Shown: positions 46,306 through 57,143 of the stretch, in pieces
How positions within the stretch are numbered: the stretch's first letter is position 1
Layout: the number at the start of each line of letters is the position of its first letter
From: Tillandsia leiboldiana
Taxonomy: Eukaryota; Streptophyta; Magnoliopsida; Poales; Bromeliaceae
NCBI GenBank assembly: GCA_029204045.2
Contig: CM055063.1
Span: forward strand, 43,371,562 to 43,435,561
Direction of reading: 5' to 3'
DNA length: 64,000 nt
Notes under the pieces: model-generated
What the model was told of the DNA's origin: nothing
Databases searched by the model: none
What the model saw: the letters and a program-made list of their open reading frames with translations, nothing else
Translations under genes and position numbers: made by a program

Positions 46306-46727
46306 CTAAACCCCCGCACGGTGCCCTCTCTTTCCCCTTCACAATCGCACAGTACTCTCCCCCTCTCCTCTAGCACGGTAACTTTCCCTTCAGCGCCTTC
46401 ACATTCGTTGCCATTGCCATCGCCGTCGCCGAAGCCCGTAGTTTGCCCCTCTCTCTCCCTCTCTCTCTCTGTCCCCCTCTCTCTAACTGAGAGAGAGATC
46501 TCTCCCTCTCTCTCTCACTGTCCCTCTCTCTCTAAGCTTATTCCTCTCTCTCTCTCTCTCTAACTGAGAGAGACTCTCCCTCTAACTAAGAGAGAGATCT
46601 CTACGCATTCCTCTCTCTCTCTCTAACTGAGAGAGAGATCTCTTTTTCTCACAGTGAGAGTGAGATCAGTGAGAGAGGTTACTCTCACTATGAGATCTAT
46701 CTCTTACAGTGAGAGGTCTCACTGTCG

Positions 46728-46776
<49 letters not shown>

Positions 46777-46808
46777 CTCACTGTGAGAGAGGATCTAGAG
46801 TCACTGTC
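46306..46808. repeat. CT/GA-rich region with snapback repeats
   Basis: CT-rich runs alternate with GAGAGAG runs, repeatedly as CTCTCTAACTGAGAGAG, so adjacent segments can fold back. A (CT)n tract of about 40 bases lies near 46732-46772. The first 130 bases resemble a CT-rich plant 5' leader, but I see no gene. The F2 LTR starts at 46809. Confidence 0.7.
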
Positions 46809-49800
46809 TGTCACGCCCCGGGGTCGGAACTGCGACCCGGGCTCACTAACAGATCCGCCATCTGTACGGAAACTGCCGTACAGACGAAGCGTCTAACCTG
46901 CAGAAAGAATCAACTACAGAGATACAGATATCAGAGCTGAAAGTAAACGACTAAAACTGAAGTCCAACCACTGTACAACTGAAAATAATACAATATCCAT
47001 CTCCCCAAATACTATCATATACAAAGTCCTCTGATACAAAAACTCAAAAGGGAGGTATCTCCAATGAATACATCAGTGTACAGACTCTCGATACAAGAAT
47101 ATCCTCACTACAACAGTCTCTCAAACTGTAAAATAAAGTACAACTCTATACCTCACAACAAAGGTCTCTCAACAGAGGAAAAAGAAGAAAACTAATCTAC
47201 TGAAGCTCTCCTCTGAAGGGGTACCGCTACACTCCAATGACGGGTAGGGAACTAGCTCGCGACTCCCTCGCCTCGGTCAGAAGGATCAGCAACTGGAGCA
47301 ACAGGAACAGGAGGAGAAGTTCCTGGGGAAAAAGACACCACGACGGGTGTGAGAACTACTTCCCACAGTAGTTCTCAGTGGGTGCCGTCAACAAGCCCAA
47401 CGGTCTGCCCACCAAGTCTACTAGAGGCCAAAGATAACAACGCAATGCAAACTGAAACAAGAAAAGCTGGAGCTACTCTACAGCTACCATGCCTCTATCT
47501 AGATACTCCAAAAAGTGGAACAGATGAAAGTAAATGAGACCACTCGCACCCAAGGTGCTCAAACGACCCAAACGAACTGACTACCTCAAAGGTCCAGTCA
47601 AGCCTGCGCCCGTCGACTAGGAACGCTCCTGCCCACTACCACACATCCACATGAGGACGGGATTTACGTGGGGCGTCCTGTCCTACTAACTCATCCCTCG
47701 CGCAAAACTGCCTCAACAGGCCAACCATCGTATCCACAGCGGCATCTCAGGACGCGACTCCAACTGAGTAGAACGGCGCGGCATAGAGTATCAAACATTG
47801 GCATATGCAGGCTAGTCAAAAACCACGCTCACTCTCAGAACGGTAGGACTCAAGATCCCCAAATACCTCGCACAACAGTCGGAGCACTCTCGACGACTCA
47901 GCTGCTCGGCTAACTCGAAACACGTGACACTAGCCTCTCCAACGGCTCGCAGCACAAGGCTCACTGGCTGGAGATACTCCACAGCCAGGAACGACCCATA
48001 ACTCAGGGTAACAAAACAGGTCGGACAACACTCAACGACCTGGGACCACCGCCAACCCCAACGGTTCCCAACAAGACGGTCCGGAAGATACTCGACGGCC
48101 CGGGACTGCCGTCTGCGCGTCGGCTCCCTCCACGACGGCACAACAGGGAAACAAGACCTCCCGGGACTACCGTTTACCCAAACGGCTCCCGGCACAGATA
48201 AGCAACCCAGTACAACTACCAGACTCCACTCTGCTCCCAGGCAAGAGTGTAAAAGCATCCCACACTAAAAGCAAGTCCCGACCTCTCGGCCCACTACCCG
48301 GGCGAGAAAACACTATGTCCAGGGATGAAGGTACAGTGTGGATGTCTAAGCATAAATAACCCTAGCCCAAGTGAGGGTTTTCTACTAGTCTGGTTACACA
48401 TACAACATATGACGGGGGTGCTAGGTCAAGTTCCAAAATAACTATATTAACAGATAATAAAAGGAATAACAATTCCTACAATCTGGCATACTACACAATG
48501 AAATAAACTATCATGCATAGTCCTACATCAGTAGAAATACTGTACAGTCCATAAAACTTGGAGATAAGGCCACCCACCTCGATTTGCCACCAATTGCTCG
48601 TAGACACTTGCAATTGGCCTCCACGCGATCCGCACGCAAAATGGGGCACGCCGTCGGAGTCCGCACGCAAAACGGAGCACGCCGCCGGAGTCCGCACGCA
48701 AAACGGAGCACGCTGCCGGAGTCCGCACCAAAAACGGAGTCTGCACGTGAAACGGTGCAGGGCGCCGGAGTCCGCACGCAAAACGGTGCACGGTGCCGGA
48801 ATCCGCACGCAAAACGGAGTCCGCACGCAAAACGGTGCACGGTGCAAGAGTCCGCACGCAAAACGGTGCACGGTGCCAGGATCCGCACGCAAAACGGAGT
48901 CCGCACGCAAAACGATGCACGGTGCCAGGATCCGCACGCAAAACGGAGTCCGCACGCAAAACGGTGCACGGTGCCGGAGTCCGCACGCAAAACGGTGCAC
49001 GGTGCCAGGATCCGCACGCAAAACGGAGTCCGCACGCAAAACGGTGCACGGTGCCGGAGTCCGCACGCAAAACGGTGCACGGTGCCGGAGTCCGCAAGCA
49101 AAACGGTGCACGGTGCCCAACACAGAAAAGAGCAAGAGGGTTAATTACAGTCCAAAAGATCGCCCCAAAAACTGTACAAAAATACAGTAAAACCAACACA
49201 CGGGACCTACCCGACTGCGCCGCCGTCGCCGCAACGCCCCCATCGGAAGCCTCGCGCGCTCCACGAGGCCCGCGACGCGAAACGCCAACTCCCACAACCT
49301 CCTCCCTCACTCCCTCTCGCTCTCGGGTGCAGAAGAAAGAAAGAAAGGGAAGAAGGTGGCTTGCGGGGAGGAAGAAGAAGAGGAAAAAGAGGGAGAGGGG
49401 AGAAGGCGGGTCCACGGTGCACCGGTCCACGGTGCACCGGCCGGTCCACCGCACCCGCCCGGGTGCACCAGGCCCAGGCAAGGAGGCGCGCGCCCACGTG
49501 GCCGTATCCCCGCACGCCACGCGGGCGCGCAGCTCACGCGCCACACGGGCGCGTGACACGCTGCCGCCCGCAGGCGCGGGACACGGCCGCGTGACACGGG
49601 CGCGCCCACGTGCTCCCGCGCGGGCGCCAACGGGGGGCCGCCACGTGGCGGCCCCTGCGCGATTCCCGCCGAAGCGCCAGTGCGCCCCCCCTGCCGCGCC
49701 GCACGCTCCTCGAGCCGCGCGCCCGCCTCGATCCGCGAGCCGCACTCCTCGGGATTTGCCTCGCCTCGCCTCGAGATTCGTGCCGTGATGCCTCGAAAAA

Positions 49801-50307
49801 CGCGCACTTCATCCGGGCTCCAAAACCAACAAGTAAATAGTCCATTCTTAGCGATTTCGCGCGCTGAATCCAAAAACGATGTCCATTTCTCCAAATTCTC
49901 ACCCGAAAATTTGCCGAATGCCCACTCGATCCGATTTTCGCGCCGGGTCCATTTTTAAAGTCCGATTTGCCCAATTCCAACTCTAAAAATTCCCGAAGGC
50001 GACCGGAGAGGTAAACTTTTATCCGGACTTCACCCGGAGTCTAATTTTGACATCTGAATCGCGCGAAAACACTTCTAAACACCCGACGGGTCCTCCAACT
50101 TCCCACGGGGTCTCAATTTAAGCCCGAAGTCCACCACTTGTGTCCAAATTGCGCGCAACCCACGCAGGCCTCCAGTGATGCAAGCAAATCCCAAATTGCA
50201 TCACAAATCCATTTCTGGGCCCCCAACACACGCACCAACACCCCCAACGGCGACCGAAAGCTGCCCAACAACCAGCAACCCTACGCGGGGGATTCCAGGA
50301 CCTCACA
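46809..50307 (-). mobile_element. F2 LTR-a
   Basis: About 3.5 kb, TGTCACGCCCCGGGG to CAGGACCTCACA, followed by a PPT. The left flank (46808 and below) is not a PBS, so this is the outer, element-3' LTR. Most of it aligns with the long F1 LTR-f. It has three CACGTG motifs (near 49494, 49605, 49641) and a 31-bp minisatellite (48632-49115). It differs from LTR-b and -c by one minisatellite unit and a base near 47669. Confidence 0.83.
48632..49115. repeat. Minisatellite in F2 LTR-a
   Basis: Units of about 31 bp (GAGTCCGCACGCAAAACGGT plus GCACGGTGCCG) are mixed with an 18-bp short form. The array is 484 bp here and, after correcting one-base indels, 515 bp in both LTR-b (55590-56105) and LTR-c (62421-62934). 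The frames through it are open on both strands but lie in an LTR. Confidence 0.85.
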
Positions 50308-50320
50308 TCCTCCCCCACTA
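50308..50320 (-). promoter_or_regulatory. Polypurine tract of F2
   Basis: TAGTGGGGGAGGA on the minus strand directly before the LTR start TGTGAGGTCC. It is identical to that of F1; a second copy is at 57144-57156. Confidence 0.85.
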
Positions 50321-51036
50321 AAAGAAAGTTTCGTCCTCGAAACTAGATCAAGCCCATCAGGAGTCAAGAATACCACGGCTAGGTATCAAACAATACGCCT
50401 CTAGCTCCCCCACTCGCTCCTCGTGATTACTCCGCAACAACAACAACAAGTACGGCATGACCCGATGTGCAATTCTCTCATCTCTCGAGCTAGAAATTGC
50501 AACGGGCGTCCCTCGTACTCCAATAATCACAGATCTCAAAGGGGCAAGTAAATCACGGGCGAGGAGAAACACATCACTACTGAGCTGAGACGTGAAAAAC
50601 CAAGGGCTCCACTAAAAAGGCTGGGGGAAAACTGAGATAACCACAAGTGTAATACGCACCAAACCACAACATGGTGCCACCCTCAACAAGACGACCCGAA
50701 GCATACCCGCAGACTCGTCCGATAAGGAAGGGAAATCCAATAAGTTGGGGTCTTCACTCGGTCACTTCCCGATCCAAAACCACCCGAGTGGACTACTCAA
50801 CTGCAGGCTACCCTCAAAAGGGATCCTCAGGAGACACAATCTCGTGCCACAGTTGGTCGCTCAACATGCTATAACCCCAACGGACCCACGGGTCGAAGTC
50901 GATCCCTCAACTCATAAAGAACACCCTAACGGGGACCAAACCGTCGGTGAACGGGACTGAAAACTGGCTCACAAGGCGATCATAAAGCTGATGCCCAACT
51001 CGCGGTCAAAAGTCCGAAACATCCAAAAGGCTTTCA

Positions 51037-51410
51037 CCGTTGTGTACCTACAACGTGGCATCACTGCCGTGCACCCACGGCGTGGCATTACTGCCGTGTA
51101 ACAACGGCGTGGCCTCACTGCCGTGCGCCACCGGCGTGGCATCACCACCGTGTATCAACGGTGTGGCATCACCACCGTGTATCAACGGTGTGGCATCACT
51201 GCCGTGTATCAACGGCGTGGCATTACTGTCGTGTACCAACGGCGTGGCATCACCACCGTGTATCAACGGTGTGGCATCACCACCGTGTATCAACGGTGTG
51301 GCATCACTGCCGTGTATCAACGGCGTGGCATCACTGCCGCGTACCAACGGCGTGGCATCACTGCCGTGCGCCAACGGCATGGCATCACCACCGTGTATCA
51401 ACGGTGTGGT
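51037..51410. repeat. 27-bp minisatellite of covarying hairpins
   Basis: Fourteen units with period 27, each with an inverted repeat around a 5-6 base loop. Five have ACCGT/ACGGT and seven have GCC.../...GGC stems. The first has GTTGT/ACAAC, and one has GTCGT facing ACGGC (a G-T pair). The unit is a multiple of three and free of stops, so frames stay open by chance. The second copy is at about 57872-58246. Confidence 0.88.
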
Positions 51411-52021
51411 ATACCCAAGCATCAAGGCCTCAGATCTCCACAGTCCTATACCCAACACTACCTCGAAAACCCGGAGCTGAGGAAGGGCCAAAAGATCAAC
51501 AGGCAAAAACCAGGGCCCCAACTGCACTGGGCAGGACCAATAACTCCCATCTATGTGCAACACGTGATCAGGTATCTGAACCTCACGAGAACAAGCTAAA
51601 GGTCCTATCTCTAGCCCATACATCAATGCAAATGCCCTAGCACTCTCACAGCTATGTCGGAGAACCCTCCACGACTCAACTCACAGCAACACCCCACTCA
51701 TAGGCGAGAAGAACTGACGGACGCGGCAAAGATCCAAAAATTCCGATAGACCGGTGCCTAGAACCCCAACCAAACAAGAACAGACCCTAGGCTCAGTCTA
51801 TCGAAGTTTTCGCTCCTTTACCGTTCAGGGATTCGGTCCCTCTTGTTCAAAGCGGGAAACTATGTCAACAAGCAACTCACGGCTGGAGACGCTCCCGGTA
51901 GTCCATCAGGACGAACTCGACGCCATCAAATCTCGGCGTCCTGTCGGGTCATCTCAATCTCACTAAAATAACCACCTGGTAACTCGGCCGGAGGTGAAAA
52001 TCGCCTCAACAGGCCAAACCT

Positions 52022-52149
52022 TCGCCACTCACTAGGCGGCATCGCCACTCATTGGGCGGCATCGCCACTCACTGGGCGGCATCACCCCTTACTGGGCGGC
52101 ATCACCCCTTACTGGGCGGCATCGCCTCTCACTGGGCGGCATCGCCCCT
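52022..52149. repeat. 20-bp minisatellite
   Basis: Six to seven units GGGCGGCATCGCCACTCACT, containing the small inverted repeat GGCG-GCAT-CGCC; some units have CACC instead of CGCC. It is the first member of the composite block. Confidence 0.82.
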
Positions 52150-52429
52150 CGTAGCTCGGCCAGTGGAAAGTATCCTCCTGGTAATTCGGCCAGGGAAAAA
52201 TGTCCTCCTGGTTACTCGGCCAGGGCATGCGCCCACCTGGTAACTCGGCCAGGGGCAACGCATCCATCTGGTTGCTCGGCCAGTGGAAAGTATCCTCCTG
52301 GTAATTCGGCCAGGAAAAAATGTCCTCCTGGTAATCTCGGCCAGGGCATGCGCCCACCTGGTAACTCGGCCAGGGGCAACGCATCCATCTGGTTGCTCGG
52401 CCAGTGGAAAGTATCCTCCTGGTAACTCG
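52150..52429. repeat. Higher-order repeat of ~121 bp
   Basis: Four related ~30-bp units (ending GGAAAGTATCC, AAAAATGTCC, GGCATGCGCCC, GGCAACGCATCC) form a set repeated twice, each unit keeping CTGG...CGGCCAG. Confidence 0.78.
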
Positions 52430-52705
52430 GCCAGTGATAATTATCCATCTGGTAACTCGGCCAGTGATAATTATCCATCTGGTAACTCGGCCAGTGATAA
52501 TTATCCACCTGGTAACTCGGCCAGTAATAATTATCCATCTGGTAACTCGGCCAGTGATAATTATCCACCTGGTAACTCGGCCAGTGATAATTATCCATCT
52601 GGTAACTCGGCCAGTGATAATTATCCACCTGGTAACTCGGCCAGTGATAATTATCCATCTGGTAACTCGGCCAGTGATAATTATCCATCTGGTAACTCGG
52701 CCAGT
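52430..52705. repeat. 30-bp minisatellite with GATAATTATC palindrome
   Basis: Nine units of CTGGTAACTCGGCCAGT plus GATAATTATCCAT, alternating CATCTGG and CACCTGG boundaries. Each unit has a CTGG/CCAG inverted repeat and a perfect 10-bp palindrome. On the minus strand the units could encode MDNYHWPSYQ repeats, but no start or context supports translation. Confidence 0.88.
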
Positions 52706-53432
52706 GAGAACGCCCTCCTGGTAACTCAGCCAGGGAAAACGCTCTCCTGGTAACTCAGCCAGGGAAAATGCCCTCCTGGTAACTCAGCCAGGGAGAACGC
52801 TCTCCTGGTAACTCAGCCAGGAAAAATGCCCTCCTGGTGACTCAGCCAGGGAAAATGCCCTCCTGGTAACTCAGCCAGGGAAAATGCCCTCCTGGTAACT
52901 CAGCCAGGGAAAACGCTCTCCTGGTAACTCAGCCAGGGAAAACGCTCTCCTGGTAACTCAGCCAGGAAAAACGCCCTCCTGGTGACTCAGCCAGGGAAAA
53001 TGCCCTCCTGGTAACTCAGCCAGGGAAAATGCCCTCCTGGTAACTCAGCCAGGGAAAATGCTCTCCTGGTAACTCAGCCAGGGAAAACGCTCTCCTGGTA
53101 ACTCAGCCAGGAAAAACGCCCTCCTGGTGACTCAGCCAGGGAAAATGCCCTCCTGGTAACTGAGCCAGGGAAAATGCCCTCCTAGTAACTCAGCCAGGGA
53201 AAACGCTCTCCTGGTAACTCAGCCAGGAAAAACGCCCTCCTGGTGACTCAGCCAGGGAAAATGCCCTCCTGGTAACTCAGCCAGGGAAAAACGCCCTCCT
53301 GGTGACTCAGCCAGGGAAAATGCCCTCCTGGTAACTCAGCCAGGGAAAATGCCCTCCTAGTAACTCAGCCAGGGAAAACGCTCTCCTGGTAACTCAGCCA
53401 GGGAAAATGCCCTCCTGGTGACTCAGCCAGGG
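52706..53432. repeat. 29-30-bp minisatellite with CCTGG/CCAGG hairpins
   Basis: About 25 units of CCTCCTGGTAACTCAGCCAGG with a GAAAATG or GAAAACG tail. Variants (TGACTCA, CTAGTAACT) recur in blocks, suggesting multi-unit amplification. The array ends where the F1-type gag start codons begin. Confidence 0.86.
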
Positions 53433-53472
53433 CGGGGTGTGTCCTTTTCACAACACGACGTCTCAGGGGTAT
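53431..53472 (-). pseudogene. gag start relic of F2
   Basis: The minus strand reads (ATA)CCCCTGAGACGTCGTG..., giving PLRRRVVKRTHPA, matching F1's MPLRRRVAKRAHPA. The start codon is ATA and after about 14 codons the frame runs into the minisatellite. The second copy is at 60264-60305. Confidence 0.6.
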
Positions 53473-53745
53473 CGCCACCCACTGCACAACTACAAACGTC
53501 AGGACACAACAACCATACGACCCAATCAGCGAAAGTCTAAGACATGTCATCCATTCCATAGTATTATGTTGTCTGCAACCAACATAATCGATTTAGGAGA
53601 ATAAACATGCCAAACTCTCATCCAGTCTCTTGGGAGAGGTAAAAACTCAATCAGGACTCTCGCTAAAAGTCACGACTCTCACGTAGTCATTCTAATATCC
53701 AGCCACAAGCCTAGGGTTTCTAAGTCCACCACGACCTACAACCTA

Positions 53746-53758
53746 GGCTCTGATACCA
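53746..53758 (-). promoter_or_regulatory. Primer-binding site of F2
   Basis: TGGTATCAGAGCC on the minus strand, 8 bases from LTR-b. It recurs at 60579-60591 next to LTR-c. Confidence 0.9.
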
Positions 53759-53766
53759 CTCTAATC

Positions 53767-56700
53767 TGTCACGCCCCGGGGTCGGAACTGCGACCCGGGC
53801 TCACTAACAGATCCGCCATCTGTACGGAAACTGCCGTACAGACGAAGCGTCTAACCTGCAGAAAGAATCAACTACAGAGATACAGATATCAGAGCTGAAA
53901 GTAAACGACTAAAACTGAAGTCCAACCACTGTACAACTGAAAATAATACAATATCCATCTCCCCAAATACTATCATATACAAAGTCCTCTGATACAAAAA
54001 CTCAAAAGGGAGGTATCTCCAATGAATACATCAGTGTACAGACTCTCGATACAAGAATATCCTCACTACAACAGTCTCTCAAACTGTAAAATAAAGTACA
54101 ACTCTATACCTCACAACAAAGGTCTCTCAACAGAGGAAAAAGAAGAAAACTAATCTACTGAAGCTCTCCTCTGAAGGGGTACCGCTACACTCCAATGACG
54201 GGTAGGGAACTAGCTCGCGACTCCCTCGCCTCGGTCAGAAGGATCAGCAACTGGAGCAACAGGAACAGGAGGAGAAGTTCCTGGGGAAAAAGACACCACG
54301 ACGGGTGTGAGAACTACTTCCCACAGTAGTTCTCAGTGGGTGCCGTCAACAAGCCCAACGGTCTGCCCACCAAGTCTACTAGAGGCCAAAGATAACAACG
54401 CAATGCAAACTGAAACAAGAAAAGCTGGAGCTACTCTACAGCTACCATGCCTCTATCTAGATACTCCAAAAAGTGGAACAGATGAAAGTAAATGAGACCA
54501 CTCGCACCCAAGGTGCTCAAACGACCCAAACGAACTGACTACCTCAAAGGTCCAGTCAAGCCTGCGCCCGTCGACTAGGAACGCTCCTGCCCACTACCAC
54601 ACATCCACATGAGGACGGGATTTACGCGGGGCGTCCTGTCCTACTAACTCATCCCTCGCGCAAAACTGCCTCAACAGGCCAACCATCGTATCCACAGCGG
54701 CATCTCAGGACGCGACTCCAACTGAGTAGAACGGCGCGGCATAGAGTATCAAACATTGGCATATGCAGGCTAGTCAAAAACCACGCTCACTCTCAGAACG
54801 GTAGGACTCAAGATCCCCAAATACCTCGCACAACAGTCGGAGCACTCTCGACGACTCAGCTGCTCGGCTAACTCGAAACACGTGACACTAGCCTCTCCAA
54901 CGGCTCGCAGCACAAGGCTCACTGGCTGGAGATACTCCACAGCCAGGAACGACCCATAACTCAGGGTAACAAAACAGGTCGGACAACACTCAACGACCTG
55001 GGACCACCGCCAACCCCAACGGTTCCCAACAAGACGGTCCGGAAGATACTCGACGGCCCGGGACTGCCGTCTGCGCGTCGGCTCCCTCCACGACGGCACA
55101 ACAGGGAAACAAGACCTCCCGGGACTACCGTTTACCCAAACGGCTCCCGGCACAGATAAGCAACCCAGTACAACTACCAGACTCCACTCTGCTCCCAGGC
55201 AAGAGTGTAAAAGCATCCCACACTAAAAGCAAGTCCCGACCTCTCGGCCCACTACCCGGGCGAGAAAACACTATGTCCAGGGATGAAGGTACAGTGTGGA
55301 TGTCTAAGCATAAATAACCCTAGCCCAAGTGAGGGTTTTCTACTAGTCTGGTTACACATACAACATATGACGGGGGTGCTAGGTCAAGTTCCAAAATAAC
55401 TATATTAACAGATAATAAAAGGAATAACAATTCCTACAATCTGGCATACTACACAATGAAATAAACTATCATGCATAGTCCTACATCAGTAGAAATACTG
55501 TACAGTCCATAAAACTTGGAGATAAGGCCACCCACCTCGATTTGCCACCAATTGCTCGTAGACACTTGCAATTGGCCTCCACGCGATCCGCACGCAAAAT
55601 GGGGCACGCCGTCGGAGTCCGCACGCAAAACGGAGCACGCCGCCGGAGTCCGCACGCAAAACGGAGCACGCTGCCGGAGTCCGCACCAAAAACGGAGTCT
55701 GCACGTGAAACGGTGCAGGGCGCCGGAGTCCGCACGCAAAACGGTGCACGGTGCCGGAATCCGCACGCAAAACGGAGTCCGCACGCAAAACGGTGCACGG
55801 TGCCGGAGTCCGCACGCAAAACGGTGCACGGTGCCAGGATCCGCACGCAAAACGGAGTCCGCACGCAAAACGGTGCATGGTGCCGGAGTCCGCACGCAAA
55901 ACGGTGCACGGTGCCAGGATCCGCACGCAAAACGGAGTCCGCACGCAAAACGGTGCACGGTGCCGGAGTCCGCACGCAAAACGGTGCACGGTGCCAGGAT
56001 CCGCACGCAAAACGGAGTCCGCACGCAAAACGGTGCACGGTGCCGGAGTCCGCACGCAAAACGGTGCACGGTGCCGGAGTCCGCAAGCAAAACGGTGGCA
56101 CGGTGCCCAACACAGAAAAGAGCAAGAGGGTTAATTACAGTCCAAAAGATCGCCCCAAAAACTGTACAAAAATACATTAAAACCAACACACGGGACCTAC
56201 CCGACTGCGCCGCCGTCGCCGCAACGCCCCCATCGGAAGCCTCGCGCGCTCCACGAGGCCCGCGACGCGAAAACGCCAACTCCCACAACCTCCTCCCTCA
56301 CTCCCTCTCGCTCTCGGGTGCAGAAGAAAGAAAGAAAGGGAAGAAGGTGGCTTGCGGGGGGAAGAAGAAGAGGAAAAAATGGGAGAGGGGAGAAGGCGGG
56401 TCCACGGTGCACCGGTCCACGGTGCACCGGCCGGTCCACCGCACCCGCCCGGGTGCACCAGGCCCAGGCAAGGAGGCGTCGCAGCAACACGTGGCCGTAT
56501 CCCCGCAGCACGCCCCGCGGGGCGCGCAGCTCACACGCGCCACACGCGCGGACACAGCTGCCGCCCGCAGGCGCGGACANNNNNNNNNNNNNNNNNNNNN
56601 NNNNNNNNNNNNNNNNNNNNNNNNNNNNNNNNNNNNNNNNNNNNNNNNNNNNNNNNNNNNNNNNNNNNNNNNNNNNNNNCCATTCTTAGCGATTTTTCGC

Positions 56701-57143
56701 GCGCTGAATCCAAAACGATGTCCATTTCTCCAAATTCTCACCGAAAATTTGCCGAATGCCCACTCGATCCGATTTTCGCGCGCCGGGTCCATTTTAAAGT
56801 CCGATTTGCCCAATTCCAACTCTAAAAATTCCGAAGGCGACCGGAGAGGTAAACTTTTATCCGGACTTCACCCGGAGTCTAATTTGACATCTGAATCGCG
56901 CGAAAACACTTCTAAACACCCGACGGGTCCTCCAACTTCCCACGGGGTCTCAATTTAAGCCCGAAGTCCACCACTTGTGTCCAAATTGCGCGCAACCCAC
57001 GCAGGCCTCCAGTGATGCAAGCAAATCCCAAATTGCATCACAAATCCATTTCTGGGCCCCCAACACACGCACCAACACCCCCAACGGCGACCGAAAGCTG
57101 CCCAACAACCAGCAACCTACGCGGGGGATTCCAGGACCTCACA
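53767..57143 (-). mobile_element. F2 LTR-b with scaffold gap
   Basis: Colinear with LTR-a until 56579, then 100 N, then its right end from 56680 to CCAGGACCTCACA at 57143. Indels accumulate within about 120 bases of the gap (for example GGAGGCGTCGCAGCAACACG). It shares its minisatellite length and a GCGGGG variant near 54627 with LTR-c, not LTR-a. Confidence 0.8.
56580..56679. other. Scaffold gap 2 (100 N)
   Basis: Exactly 100 N inside an F2 LTR. The flanking contigs carry overlapping content, as expected when a repeat is assembled from both sides. Confidence 0.98.

Larger units (their letters stand above)
50308..53766 (-). mobile_element. F2 internal region, first copy
   Basis: PPT at 50308-50320 and PBS at 53746-53758 with the same 8-base spacer as F1. 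The first 700 bp and the last 330 bp align with the F1 internal region. Between them lie a 27-bp hairpin minisatellite (51037-51410) and a 1.4-kb composite minisatellite block (52022-53432). No protein domain is recognisable. It is a non-autonomous element. Confidence 0.82.

Noticed and set aside
46321..46563. Ser/Pro/Leu-rich frame that could be a host gene start
   Set aside because: Low-complexity CT-rich DNA with no splice structure or downstream coding sequence.
46804..46808. CTGTC as a target-site duplication for F2
   Set aside because: The right flank of the F2 element lies outside the window, so no partner can be checked.
48528..49788. Frames of 330-405 codons on both strands (also 55449-56958 and 62317-63607)
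   Set aside because: They run through the F2 LTR minisatellite and GC-rich part in several frames at once and cross LTR features. One continues through the N gap.
52212..52688. Minus-strand repeat protein (MDNYHWPSYQ)n and plus-strand repeat frames
   Set aside because: A 30-bp stop-free repeat gives open frames in several registers. There is no start context, and neighbouring 29-bp units break the frame.
52430..53432. CRISPR-like array of 29-30-bp repeats
   Set aside because: Units are contiguous with no unique spacers and no cas genes are nearby. The context is a plant retrotransposon.
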